Source: an uncultured Oscillospiraceae bacterium (GTDB lineage Bacteria > Bacillota > Clostridia > Oscillospirales > Acutalibacteraceae). From it: DNA of 48,314 nucleotides. This document shows positions 1 through 6,881 of the stretch, piece after piece; the stretch's first letter is position 1, and the number at the start of each line of letters is the position of its first letter. Under the pieces are notes generated by a model. That model did no database searches and was not told the DNA's origin. It worked only from the letters and a program-made list of their open reading frames with translations. Location: the NCBI GenBank assembly GCA_900547305.1, contig URGH01000014.1, forward strand, positions 1 to 48,314. Reading direction: 5' to 3'. The translations under genes and the position numbers were made by a program.

Positions 1-350
1 ATAAGGCAGGGGTAAATGCAGGTTTTAACGCCGATATACAGGAAATCAAGCAAACCGCCGTTGCTTAATATATATCCGTAATCGTAGTGGTGCTCGCCCG
101 CCGCCATAAATTCAGCCCACAAATCGGTGTGGTACATGGCGTTATCGGCACCCGTAAACGCGGTAAGGTTTGTAAGCAGCATACCGAAAGCTATGCCTAC
201 GAGCAACAGCGGCTCAAACTGCTTTTTAATGCCGAGGTACAAAAGAAGCAGAGATATAAGGATCATCACAAGCGATGTCCAGTTTTCTCTAATATTGCCG
301 AACAGCATATAAAAGCCTGTTGTTTTGGCAAAATCAATTATTCTATCCAT
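1..350 (-). CDS. oadB: Na+-translocating decarboxylase beta subunit, N-terminal part (cut by window edge)
   Basis: This is the first 116 residues of the membrane subunit of a biotin-dependent decarboxylase Na+ pump (oxaloacetate, methylmalonyl-CoA or glutaconyl-CoA type). In this family the beta subunit removes the carboxyl group from carboxybiotin and couples that to Na+ export. The ATG at 350 follows a GGGAGAA ribosome site. The visible protein starts MDRIIDFAKTTGF, has a hydrophobic stretch with the family-like segment GIKKQFEPLLLVGIAFGMLL, and continues through YDYGYILSNGG to the window edge, so the C-terminal majority is missing. It lies directly downstream of the biotin carrier and gamma subunit on the same strand. 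The alpha (carboxyltransferase) subunit is not in view, so the acid that is decarboxylated cannot be assigned. Confidence 0.88.
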   Translation of the reverse strand, partial: MDRIIDFAKTTGFYMLFGNIRENWTSLVMILISLLLLYLGIKKQFEPLLLVGIAFGMLLTNLTAFTGADNAMYHTDLWAEFMAAGEHHYDYGYILSNGGLLDFLYIGVKTCIYPCL

Positions 351-369
351 ATGTCAATTCTCCCAACCG

Positions 370-744
370 TTAGCCTATAACGCAGAGAACAGCGCCGGTT
401 TCAACCGATGCACCCTTTGTGACGTTAACAGACAGAACAGTTCCGTCACAGGGGGACATAATTTCGTTTTCCATTTTCATAGCTTCAAGAATCATAAGCA
501 CATCGCCTTTTTTAACCGCAGCGCCGTTTGTAACGTTTACGGCTAAAATATTGCCGGGCATCGGGCTTGAAACGGTTTCTTTACCGCCCGAAACAGGGGC
601 TGCGGGAGCAGCGGCAGGAGCCGGAGCAGCAGCGGGTGCGGGGGCTGCCGCAGGAGCGGGAGCTGCCTTTACCTCGGACGCGTCAACAGCCTCAAGAGTC
701 ACTTCATATGCGGTACCATTTACCGTAACATTGTATTTTTTCAT
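370..744 (-). CDS. Biotin carboxyl carrier protein of the Na+ pump decarboxylase
   Basis: This 124-residue protein carries the biotin that shuttles CO2 from the soluble carboxyltransferase to the membrane beta subunit. It has a short N-terminal domain (about 1-25), a flexible Pro/Ala linker (about 26-52) made of near-repeats of APAPAA, and a C-terminal biotinyl/lipoyl domain (about 56-124). The biotinylation motif EAMKMEN places the modified lysine at K90. The linker is typical of free-standing carriers in clostridial methylmalonyl-CoA and glutaconyl-CoA decarboxylases. It sits between the gamma and beta subunit genes, with only about 20 bases on each side, which indicates one operon. The antisense open frame over the Pro/Ala linker is a composition artefact. 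Confidence 0.93.
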   Translation of the reverse strand: MKKYNVTVNGTAYEVTLEAVDASEVKAAPAPAAAPAPAAAPAPAAAPAAPVSGGKETVSSPMPGNILAVNVTNGAAVKKGDVLMILEAMKMENEIMSPCDGTVLSVNVTKGASVETGAVLCVIG

Positions 745-761
745 TTTCTAACACCTTTTTC

Positions 762-1040
762 TTAAATTTTTTTAAATGACAAAATTCTGATTGCGGAAAT
801 ATCGGTTCCCATTTCTTCCGCAAGAGCTGCCGATACCGCAGCGATTATTTCTCCGCGGTTTTCTATCGGTGCGGGCGCGGGAACAGCCGCGGGAGCCGGA
901 GCGACATTTTCCGTTTTTTTATCGGACGACATACATATGGCGCCTATAATATAGCAGAGGATAATTATGGAAATCAATCCCACAAAAACAACTCCCAAAC
1001 CCATTCCGACAACGTACAGATTATCTACAACATTTGACAA
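762..1040 (-). CDS. oadG: Na+ pump decarboxylase gamma subunit (OadG family)
   Basis: This 92-residue single-span membrane protein has one hydrophobic helix at about residues 10-37, a Pro/Ala-rich cytoplasmic linker, and a C-terminal segment (IAAVSAALAEEMG, ending in IRILSFKKI) typical of OadG subunits, which hold the alpha, beta and carrier subunits together at the membrane. The start appears to be TTG at 1040, behind a GGGGGAGG ribosome site about 9 bases upstream. The in-register ATG-like triplet nearby is out of frame. It is the first gene of the minus-strand cluster and is divergent from cotJA. The residues shown do not distinguish oxaloacetate from acyl-CoA decarboxylase systems. Confidence 0.82.
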   Translation of the reverse strand: MSNVVDNLYVVGMGLGVVFVGLISIIILCYIIGAICMSSDKKTENVAPAPAAVPAPAPIENRGEIIAAVSAALAEEMGTDISAIRILSFKKI

Positions 1041-1297
1041 AACAAAGCACCTCCCCCAAGGGTAAAAAATAGTTTGTAAAATTGATTGTTATAAAAATAA
1101 CAAATTTAGCCCAATTACACTAATTATATATAATTAGTCAATAGATTACAATATATAAAAAGCAAATTTATCAATTTATTAATCGTATTTGCAATATCTT
1201 AATAATTTCTTAATGCACTGTATTGTAACAAATTATAAGGCTGTTCAATAAACTGTTATAGGACAAAATCCCCAATTCAGAAAAGGAGAATATCGGA
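1041..1297. other. AT-rich divergent intergenic region
   Basis: This 257-base region separates the minus-strand decarboxylase cluster from the plus-strand cotJ operon and should hold both promoters. It is strongly AT-rich. I found no full consensus sigma-A promoter and no convincing sigma-E or sigma-K site for cotJA. In other spore formers cotJ is a mother-cell sigma-E operon, so a divergent sporulation promoter is expected here, but I cannot place it. Confidence 0.4.
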
Positions 1298-1528
1298 ATG
1301 GAGAGACAATTCAATGTGGCGGATTTTTACGAAAAATGCGGTTGCACAACCGCTCCCCAAAGAACGGTTCGCAGAGATGTTGCAAACACCGACTGTACAG
1401 ACCCGCTGACTATGGTCTTTATAAATATGCAACCGCTCGACAGCGTTTATCCGCTTGACAAAGCATTTTGCAACGGGACGCTTTTCCCCGAGCTTGACAA
1501 ACCGTTTTTAGGAGGTGCGCGCAGATGA
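1298..1528 (+). CDS. cotJA: Spore coat-associated protein CotJA
   Basis: This 76-residue protein is first in the cotJ operon. CotJA proteins are short, Cys- and Pro-containing coat components made in the mother cell. Here the segment MVFINMQPLDSVYPLDKA followed by FCNGTLFPELDKPF is the family hallmark of two short repeats with Pro-Leu-Asp/Phe-Pro-Glu-Leu-Asp-Lys-Pro elements. The start has the ribosome site AAAGGAGAA upstream. The stop overlaps the start of the next gene, which implies translational coupling. It is the marker that identifies this organism as a spore former and gives the sporulation context for the element inserted in the third gene. Confidence 0.88.
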   Translation: MERQFNVADFYEKCGCTTAPQRTVRRDVANTDCTDPLTMVFINMQPLDSVYPLDKAFCNGTLFPELDKPFLGGARR

Positions 1529-1791
1529 ATGAAAGAATGAAATTAAGGCGTCGGCTTTATGAACTGGATTTTGCGATTTATGAACTTATCCTTTTTCTTG
1601 ATTCACACCCCGAAAGTGCAAGGGCGCTGGAGCTTATGCGCGAGTACCGCGAAAAACGCGACGCCGTTATGGCGGAATACCGTGAAAAATTCGGCGACCT
1701 TATAATAACGGCTAACGACGCACCGGCAGAGGGAAGCTGGAAATGGATAGACGGCCCATGGCCGTGGGATAACGACTTTACGGAGGGCTGA
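1525..1791 (+). CDS. cotJB: Spore coat protein CotJB
   Basis: This 88-residue protein is the second gene of the cotJ operon. The first half is a helical hairpin (RRLYELDFAIYELILFLD, then a second helix ending in MREYREKRDAV). The C-terminus is the characteristic aromatic tail SWKWIDGPWPWDND, present in CotJB proteins. Its ATG overlaps the CotJA stop and follows TTAGGAGGTG. CotJB is a coat polypeptide that depends on CotJA and CotJC in Bacillus; no enzymatic role is known. Full length, with no anomaly. Confidence 0.9.
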   Translation: MNERMKLRRRLYELDFAIYELILFLDSHPESARALELMREYREKRDAVMAEYREKFGDLIITANDAPAEGSWKWIDGPWPWDNDFTEG

Positions 1792-1796
1792 AATTT

Positions 1797-2219
1797 ATGT
1801 GGAATTATGAGAAAAAACTGCAATATCCCGTTAATATAAAAAATCCGAATCCGAAGTACGCACAGATTATACTTGAACAGTACGGCGGTCCGGACGGTGA
1901 AGCGTCGGCGGCGCTGAGATATTTAACCCAGCGCTACGGTCAGCCCTATAACGAGGTTAAGGGAATGCTTACCGATATAGGAACAGAAGAATTGGCGCAC
2001 ATGGAAATGATATGCGCTATGGTACACCAGCTGACAAGAAACCTTACACCCGAAGAAATAAACGCAAGCGGCTTTGCGCCGTATTTTGTAAGCCATACAA
2101 ACGGCGTATATCAGGCGGCGGCAAACGGCGTGCCGTGGACGGCGACATATTACCAATCAAAGGGTGATGTTATAACCGACTTGCACGAGGATCTGGCAGC
2201 AGATGCCGCGACTGCATAA
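1797..2219 (+). CDS. cotJC: CotJC (manganese-catalase family spore coat protein), 5' part, interrupted
   Basis: As it stands the frame encodes 140 residues, against about 190-200 for CotJC. The N-terminal part is fully typical. It has the first half of the ferritin-like dimanganese site: E35 (in PDGEAS) and the E65-L-A-H68 pair (in TEELAHME). The homology to the family stops at the two alanines of codons 134-135. After that come DAATA and a stop, which are element sequence. The remainder of the protein lies at 6991-7188. Splicing at the shared GCAGCAGA restores a 198-residue protein. Unspliced, the product lacks the second ExxH pair and should have no catalase site. The start has GGAGGGC upstream, and it is the third gene of cotJABC. 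Confidence 0.93.
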   Translation: MWNYEKKLQYPVNIKNPNPKYAQIILEQYGGPDGEASAALRYLTQRYGQPYNEVKGMLTDIGTEELAHMEMICAMVHQLTRNLTPEEINASGFAPYFVSHTNGVYQAAANGVPWTATYYQSKGDVITDLHEDLAADAATA

Positions 2220-2230
2220 GAGCAACCCGG
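2182..2230. other. Predicted attL of the cotJC intervening element
   Basis: The core GCAGCAGA (2196-2203) is identical to the core at the other end (6991-6998). Left of it is cotJC sequence, right of it element sequence. The element half-site 2204-2230 is an imperfect inverted copy of the half-site at 6970-6996 (20 of 27 positions match by eye), centred on the dinucleotide GA at 2202-2203. Such a symmetric site around a 2-base crossover is what large serine recombinases use as attP. The exact outer limits are estimates. Confidence 0.72.
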
Positions 2231-2297
2231 GCATTATTTACACTTTTTACAAAATTCAAAATAAAACAAGCCGTTTATAAAAAATATCAAAATACAT

Positions 2298-2340
2298 AAA
2301 CCCGGGTATGAGAGCCAGTCTCTCTCACCCGGGTTTATAT
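2298..2340. terminator. Rho-independent-type hairpin at the left end of the element
   Basis: The arms AAACCCGGGT and ACCCGGGTTT, extended by GAGAG/CTCTC with a two-base mismatch, form a strong stem (2298-2314 with 2320-2336) and a 5-base loop. T-rich sequence follows on both strands. It can end transcription of the TIR gene, which stops at 2432 on the minus strand, and could also end read-through from the interrupted cotJ operon on the plus strand. Confidence 0.7.
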
Positions 2341-2431
2341 AATAAGAAATTCAGTTTTCGTTTTTTTCATTCATGGACTATTCTGCCTTAAGCATAAGCT
2401 GTTTCGGATGAAGCATTGCGTTGCTGAAACG

Positions 2432-3304
2432 CTAACTTATTTCTTGTTCTGATTTTCCGTTTCTGCTTGTATTTCTTATAGCTTTTATCAACTCATCATA
2501 GCCGTTTTCTTCGGTTAAGTCGATATAATACAGTTCATTAAACTTTGTCGGTAAATATGGATTTCCGTTTGCATCCGTTTCCACAACAACGGGAATTATC
2601 CTGCGTTGTAACGGAGCGGATTTGATTTCGGGAATAATTATTCCTGCTTCATATCCTACTCCGCCTTGTCGGTTGTTCGCCTTTTCGGCATAATCCTTAT
2701 TGCAAACAACGATTATGTTATCAACATTGTTCGCTTCCAACGCCTTCTCCATAAAATAGTTAATATTCTGACCGGGGGATAAATACTCTTTATCGTATAT
2801 AACACGGACTCCGTCTTGTCTCAACATGGTTATCAACTTAAAAACCGTTTCCTGATTTTGCATAGGCGTCCAACTATATGAAACAAAAACAGTGGGAGCC
2901 TTGACGGCAGCGGAATAATAAGGCTGGAGATCCTTTATATCTAAGTTTTTTATAGTCCAGTGTGTGCGATTCATTTCCCAAGCGCCCATATCTAAAAGCT
3001 GCGACAGCCCCAAAAACACCTCATGAGTAATAATGTCGCCTGTTAATTCATAGTCAATCATTATGTCATTTTGCCGTACAAGAATATTATTGATATATCC
3101 GATATATGCATCACGGTCATGGCCCTGTTCATATGTAAAAATACAAGGTATTTGTTTAAGCAGTGTGATAGTTGACTCTGTTAACGGCAAATATTTTTCC
3201 TTGTATTCGGGCAAAATATATTCGGTCAGGCATCTCGTTTTTGGCATAAAACCGGGGCTTTTTTCCCATTGGTTTTCATTGCCTGAAATAAACAAATTAA
3301 TCAT
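2432..3304 (-). CDS. TIR/SEFIR-domain protein, putative NAD-targeting or signalling effector
   Basis: This 290-residue protein has a C-terminal TIR-like (SEFIR-type) domain at about 137-265. Visible marks are the first strand and loop TVFVSYSW (138-145), the LRQDGVRVIYD strand, and the GGVGYEAGII block (214-223). E219 in that block occupies the position of the catalytic Glu in TIR NADases (inference). The N-terminal domain (1-130) includes RQNDIMIDYE and NRTHWTIKNLD, a segment I associate with bacterial TIR/SEFIR proteins of unknown function. The ATG at 3304 follows GGAGAATGTAA. It has its own sigma-A-like promoter (3453-3481) and ends before the hairpin at 2298. In bacteria such proteins are often abortive-infection effectors. 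Here it travels with an HD protein inside a cotJC element. Confidence 0.82.
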   Translation of the reverse strand: MINLFISGNENQWEKSPGFMPKTRCLTEYILPEYKEKYLPLTESTITLLKQIPCIFTYEQGHDRDAYIGYINNILVRQNDIMIDYELTGDIITHEVFLGLSQLLDMGAWEMNRTHWTIKNLDIKDLQPYYSAAVKAPTVFVSYSWTPMQNQETVFKLITMLRQDGVRVIYDKEYLSPGQNINYFMEKALEANNVDNIIVVCNKDYAEKANNRQGGVGYEAGIIIPEIKSAPLQRRIIPVVVETDANGNPYLPTKFNELYYIDLTEENGYDELIKAIRNTSRNGKSEQEIS

Positions 3305-3452
3305 TTACATTCTCCGTATCCGGTTATTTTTTATATAGCTTTCAGCGAAGCGTTCAAACCTGATTTCAAACTGTCCGATAAACCGTTTCAAACAGTTCTG
3401 CGGTTCCTCTTGCTGATGCTTTCCTGTGCCTTTACAAGCTCGGTATATATAA

Positions 3453-3481
3453 TTTATACTACAATTTACGAATTTCTTCAA
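3453..3481 (-). promoter_or_regulatory. Sigma-A-type promoter of the TIR/SEFIR gene
   Basis: Read on the minus strand, TTGAAG (3481-3476) and TATAAA (3458-3453) are separated by 17 bases. The predicted leader to the ATG at 3304 is about 140 bases. This suggests vegetative expression of the TIR gene, independent of the recombinase. Confidence 0.55.
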
Positions 3482-3522
3482 CAATTTTGCAGATGATTAT
3501 AAAATTAATCCCTTCGCGGTCA

Positions 3523-5076
3523 TCAAAAATTCCAGTGGATTTCTATGGGTACATCCTTTGTTCCGGTAACACGTTTTCCTACCGAAATATAATCAATGAG
3601 AATTTCCGCCATTTCGCGATTAATGTGCTTTAGGTTTGTATACCGTTCAACGGTTTCACGGCGGTTGTCACCGGCTTTGATTTTTAAATAGATTTCCTCA
3701 ATTTGCCTTTCTCCGTCTGAAATAAGCTTTTCAAGTCTGTCGCGGTCAGCCGTAAAGTCTTTTGACATTTCCGTATAATCGGCGGCGGAGATAAGTCCGC
3801 TGACCTTATCCGTATACAGTTCCCGTATACCCCTTGATAACTCGGCAGCCCGCTTTTTATAGGCCGCAATATCGGCGGACACGGCGTTTTTCTGTGCTTG
3901 CAGATTGCCGCAAAATTCAATGCTCTTTTCTAAATCGCTCTTGTTCAGGTACTTTGCCGATAAGCGATTAAGCTCGCCCAACACCGTTTGCTCCAGCCTA
4001 TCAACCGAGATAAACGAGCCGATACAGGCGTCCTTTGATACATAGCGGTTGGAGCATTGCAAGTAATGCCTGCCGCGATTTTTTGATGAGCGCATCACAT
4101 ATCCGCAATACGCGCAGCGCACCTTTCCCGCAAACGGACCGACCGTGCCGACGCCAAAGGGCTTTGCACGCTCCCGTACCATATTCTGTACTCTGTCCCA
4201 CAGCTCACGGTCAATAATCGGCTCATGCGTGCCCTCTACCACATACCATTCACTTTTCGGGCGTGGCTTGTTCTGCTTTGTCTTGTAAGAAATGCTGCCG
4301 TATTTGCCCTGCACCATATTACCGATGTACATTTCGTTCGTCAGCATATCGGAAATTGCAGAATACTTCCAGAGATTACTGCTTTTGGCTCTGGGCTGCT
4401 TATAGCGCAGTCCCTTCAGGCGCTTGTACTCGGTCGGATTGGGAATACCCCTGTCGTTGAGCATACGGGCGATTGCCGTTTTGCCGCAGCCCTTAGAAAA
4501 CAGTTTGAATACCTCGCGGACAACTGCGGCGGCTTCCTCGTCAATCACCAAATGCCCCCTTCGCTCAGGGTCCTTCTTGTACCCGTAAAGAGCAAAGGAG
4601 CCTATATGAAATCCGTTTTCCCGCCTGTTTTTAAGAACACCGCGGATATTATCGGACATATCCTCCAAGTACCATTCGTTCACAAGTCCGTTTATCTGAC
4701 GGGACTTTTTGTTGCCCTTGTTCGCGGTGTCGGCATTGTCTACAATACCGATAAAGCGTATGCCCCAAACGGGAAACAGCCCGTGAATATACTTTTCCAC
4801 CAGCTCCAGTTCGCGGGTAAAGCGCGATTGCGTCTTGCAAAGTACAATATCAAATTTTTTCGCTTCCGCGTCCTTTAGCAGTCGGTTGAACTCGGGGCGG
4901 CGCCTGTCCGTGCCGGCGTAATCGTCATCACTGTAAATGCCGTAAATTTCCCAGCCGTGTTCCGCGGCATACCCGACCAACATTGCCTTTTGGTTTTGTA
5001 TGCTGCCCGAATCATCTGTTTCGGTCTGTTTATTTTTGTCTTCTTCCGATAAGCGGCAATAAATAGCTGCTTTCAA
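3523..5076 (-). CDS. Large serine recombinase (site-specific integrase/excisionase)
   Basis: This 517-residue large serine recombinase cuts and rejoins DNA at att sites through a 5'-phosphoserine link. The catalytic domain (about 1-150) opens with the YxRxS motif, Tyr6-Cys-Arg8-Leu-Ser10 in LKAAIYCRLSEED, and has the RRRPEFNRLLKDAE and LCKTQSRFTRE segments. A recombinase domain (about 160-290) and a zinc ribbon (CAYC, then further Cys at YLQCS and DACIG) follow, then a long coiled coil (about 370-470). I place the start at TTG 5076, because GGAG lies 8 bases upstream and the TTG overlaps the TGA stop of the 42-residue peptide; a GTG at 5112 would add 12 residues. It is the obvious candidate for inserting and excising the element, the role SpoIVCA has for skin in Bacillus. 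A sigma-E-like promoter precedes its operon. Confidence 0.95.
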   Translation of the reverse strand: MKAAIYCRLSEEDKNKQTETDDSGSIQNQKAMLVGYAAEHGWEIYGIYSDDDYAGTDRRRPEFNRLLKDAEAKKFDIVLCKTQSRFTRELELVEKYIHGLFPVWGIRFIGIVDNADTANKGNKKSRQINGLVNEWYLEDMSDNIRGVLKNRRENGFHIGSFALYGYKKDPERRGHLVIDEEAAAVVREVFKLFSKGCGKTAIARMLNDRGIPNPTEYKRLKGLRYKQPRAKSSNLWKYSAISDMLTNEMYIGNMVQGKYGSISYKTKQNKPRPKSEWYVVEGTHEPIIDRELWDRVQNMVRERAKPFGVGTVGPFAGKVRCAYCGYVMRSSKNRGRHYLQCSNRYVSKDACIGSFISVDRLEQTVLGELNRLSAKYLNKSDLEKSIEFCGNLQAQKNAVSADIAAYKKRAAELSRGIRELYTDKVSGLISAADYTEMSKDFTADRDRLEKLISDGERQIEEIYLKIKAGDNRRETVERYTNLKHINREMAEILIDYISVGKRVTGTKDVPIEIHWNF

Positions 5077-5201
5077 CGGTTTTTCTCCAAAGCATTGATA
5101 AGCCGCGCCCACATTTTTGTAAATTCCTGTTCGGTTGTGGTGCTTTCGCCGCCCTTAAAAACACTTTTGCATATAGTTGTAGGTTGTCTGTTTTTTTCCA
5201 T
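5073..5201 (-). CDS. 42-residue leader peptide coupled to the recombinase; candidate directionality factor
   Basis: This small ORF starts at ATG 5201 behind AGGGTGG and encodes 42 residues (MEKNRQPTTICK at the start, FTKMWARLINALEKNR at the end). Its TGA stop overlaps the recombinase TTG start, so the two are translationally coupled. The C-terminal half is basic and amphipathic, as in small DNA-binding proteins. I do not recognise a named family, although short peptides of this type often precede serine recombinases in clostridial elements. Serine integrases generally need a small recombination directionality factor to excise, so that is a reasonable hypothesis. A longer in-frame extension from an ATG at 5402 exists, but it lacks a clear ribosome site and has poor coding character. 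Confidence 0.55.
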   Translation of the reverse strand: MEKNRQPTTICKSVFKGGESTTTEQEFTKMWARLINALEKNR

Positions 5202-5222
5202 AATCTTACCACCCTGTACTAC

Positions 5223-5252
5223 ACTATATGAAATGCGGCAAGTCCGATATTC
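5223..5252 (-). promoter_or_regulatory. Sigma-E-like (mother-cell) promoter upstream of the recombinase operon
   Basis: Read on the minus strand, GAATATC (5252-5246) lies 15 bases from CATATAGT (5230-5223). The sigma-E consensus from Bacillus is approximately ATATT in the -35 region and CATACAnT in the -10 region with a spacer of about 14-15, so this is a near match. The predicted start is about 15-20 bases before the ATG at 5201. No sigma-A promoter is seen for this operon. This fits expression of the recombinase during sporulation, in the same compartment as cotJ, but it is a pattern match only. Confidence 0.45.
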
Positions 5253-5301
5253 CGAGGGAGTGGAGCGGAAGAATGAAAGAACCGTTGCTTTCTGTAAACG
5301 C

Positions 5302-5338
5302 AAAAAAGCCGACGCCCTCGGTGCATAAAATGCAGAGG
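5302..5338 (-). terminator. Possible terminator after the HD-domain gene
   Basis: On the minus strand, CCTCTGCAT/ATGCACCGAGG forms a hairpin with a small bulge. It is followed by the alternative stem CCGA/TCGG and then CTTTTTT. If real, it separates HD transcription from the recombinase promoter just downstream. Confidence 0.35.
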
Positions 5339-5385
5339 TCATCAGCTTAAAATCAGCGGTTTCGGCATATTCCCGATTGTCAGCC

Positions 5386-5439
5386 GCCCGGGTTATTGTC
5401 ATGCCCCGGCGTATAAAGCCCGCAATAACCGTTTCGGGC
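5386..5439. repeat. Inverted repeat between the HD gene and the recombinase
   Basis: GCCCG-GGTTATTG (5386-5398) is matched by CAATAACC (5423-5430) and, after a 4-base bulge, CGGGC (5435-5439). No T-run follows on either strand. It could be an RNA structure after the HD stop codon, or a binding site for a protein such as the recombinase or a regulator. Function unknown. Confidence 0.45.
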
Positions 5440-5505
5440 AGCTGGCTTTTTTTGCAATTGAAATCAGCAATGCGGCAAACATGGGATAACGGTGTGAAAA
5501 TTTCA

Positions 5506-6840
5506 TTATATTTTCAAGGTAAAAGAGCCGTTTCTTATATTGGTGCATGTTGCCGATGTCCAATCAGTCAATTCTTTCGCTTTTTGATGCAAAAGTCTTA
5601 TGTTAACCGCGCCTGAATTGCTTGAAAAACGCAATTTATGTGTTCCCGGAGCGTATTCTATATTGATTGCCTCGGCTATAACCTGTGCGGAAAGATTTGC
5701 GTCGTGCTGTCTGTATATTTTTATGGGTTCTAATGTATCGGAAATTGCAAGTATGTAGAGTAACGGATTGGACTCAAAGGATATGTTTTTGAAATTTTCT
5801 TTCAAAAGAGGAGTCAACCGGTACTCCTCATATAAAGCTCTCATGTTTGTCGGCTGCTTAAAAATATTATGCGATAAAATGCAATCGGCAATATAAGAGA
5901 AAACGGCAAGCTGCTCTTTGTGAAATTTCAGCCCATTATAACTGAATTTTTTTATATCCTGCTCCACACTGAAGTCATTTGTTGAACCGATATACGCCAG
6001 CAAATAGTTCTTTACCATTCTGTCATAGAAAAGATACCCTCCGACAATTCCGTGATCAACACGCTGTCGCGTGTTAATACAATAATTCAAATATCTTGCA
6101 ACGGTGAGTTTAGGGTATTGAGGACCGTTTATTATGCTGCCGTTGGAAAATCGCAGTTCAGTATGATCTGAAGCTGCGTTATCCGGCTGAACTAATTTCG
6201 CGACCAAATCAGACATACTGATTTCGGAATCTTGCGGAGCGCGGACATGCGGGCGCGAATGTGTGAATTGACGGAAAGGAGAAAAGATTATATCTAACTT
6301 TTTATTTATTGTTTGGAGTGGAATATATTCGTGAAACTTGCAATTTTCGTGGCATGTTTCCGGGGTAGGCGCCCTGCGCGAATATTGAACAAAACAGTTC
6401 TCCCCTTCGGTCACACAGTATCCGTAATCATGATATAAGAATGTTAAAAACCAAAGATAGGAAAACAAAAACGGGTCGGAATCATCAAGAAAAATGGGAG
6501 TTGTGCCGCTTAGGCAATTTTCGATAAGCAGACCTAAAAAGAAGCCGGAGACCGTGTGTACGGTTCTTTCCGGTGGTAATTTATACATTTCCTCGGAGCG
6601 GCGGTGAGATACAAACTTTCTCCGTACATCGGTAAAATATTCTGATATAAGGAGATTGGAATTTTCAGGATCGATAATTAAGGAATATTTTTTTCCGCCG
6701 TTATCAAAGTATCGGTTAATAAATTCGTCGGCGACACTCGCACTCAAAATATCATTTGTCGGTATGTAATTCCCGTAATAGTTCCATTTGATTCCGTTCT
6801 CGTTAGAAACGGTGCTGTTTATGTAATTTAAATATGTCAT
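5506..6840 (-). CDS. HD-domain (metal-dependent phosphohydrolase-like) protein of unknown function
   Basis: This 444-residue protein has the spaced residues of the HD superfamily: H95 (RTVHTVSG), H137-D138 (LYHDYGY), H263 (VDHGIVGGYLFYDRM), H324 (ILSHNIF) and D368 (YILAISDTLEP). HD enzymes hydrolyse nucleotides or cyclic nucleotides, and several act in phage defence. The N-terminal 90 residues and the C-terminal 70 residues have no recognised domain. The start at 6840 has AAGGAGG seven bases upstream. A near-consensus sigma-A promoter lies just upstream, so it should be made in growing cells. It is the outermost gene, next to attR, and shares the element with a TIR/SEFIR protein. Assignment to the HD fold is from motifs only; the substrate is unknown. 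Confidence 0.68.
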   Translation of the reverse strand: MTYLNYINSTVSNENGIKWNYYGNYIPTNDILSASVADEFINRYFDNGGKKYSLIIDPENSNLLISEYFTDVRRKFVSHRRSEEMYKLPPERTVHTVSGFFLGLLIENCLSGTTPIFLDDSDPFLFSYLWFLTFLYHDYGYCVTEGENCFVQYSRRAPTPETCHENCKFHEYIPLQTINKKLDIIFSPFRQFTHSRPHVRAPQDSEISMSDLVAKLVQPDNAASDHTELRFSNGSIINGPQYPKLTVARYLNYCINTRQRVDHGIVGGYLFYDRMVKNYLLAYIGSTNDFSVEQDIKKFSYNGLKFHKEQLAVFSYIADCILSHNIFKQPTNMRALYEEYRLTPLLKENFKNISFESNPLLYILAISDTLEPIKIYRQHDANLSAQVIAEAINIEYAPGTHKLRFSSNSGAVNIRLLHQKAKELTDWTSATCTNIRNGSFTLKI

Positions 6841-6881
6841 TTCTCAACCTCCTTGGGCAATTTGCATTGAAATTCGCTTAT

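Larger units (their letters stand above)
5202..5505. other. Intergenic stretch between the HD gene and the recombinase operon
   Basis: This stretch of about 300 bases holds, in minus-strand order, an inverted repeat (5386-5439), a possible terminator (5302-5338) and a sigma-E-like promoter (5223-5252). No convincing gene is present. The weak open frames across it lack ribosome sites. Confidence 0.5.

Noticed and set aside
419..751. Plus-strand open frame of 110 codons opposite the biotin carrier
   Set aside because: It is the antisense of the Pro/Ala linker and the biotinyl domain, has no ribosome site, and its Ala/Gly-rich repeats only mirror the linker.
4225..4878. 217-codon plus-strand frame within the recombinase gene
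   Set aside because: Antisense of a clearly conserved serine recombinase; no family resemblance and no ribosome site.
5073..5402. Longer 109-residue version of the recombinase leader peptide
   Set aside because: The extension beyond ATG 5201 crosses the sigma-E-like promoter and a hairpin, has no ribosome site, and lacks protein-like composition.
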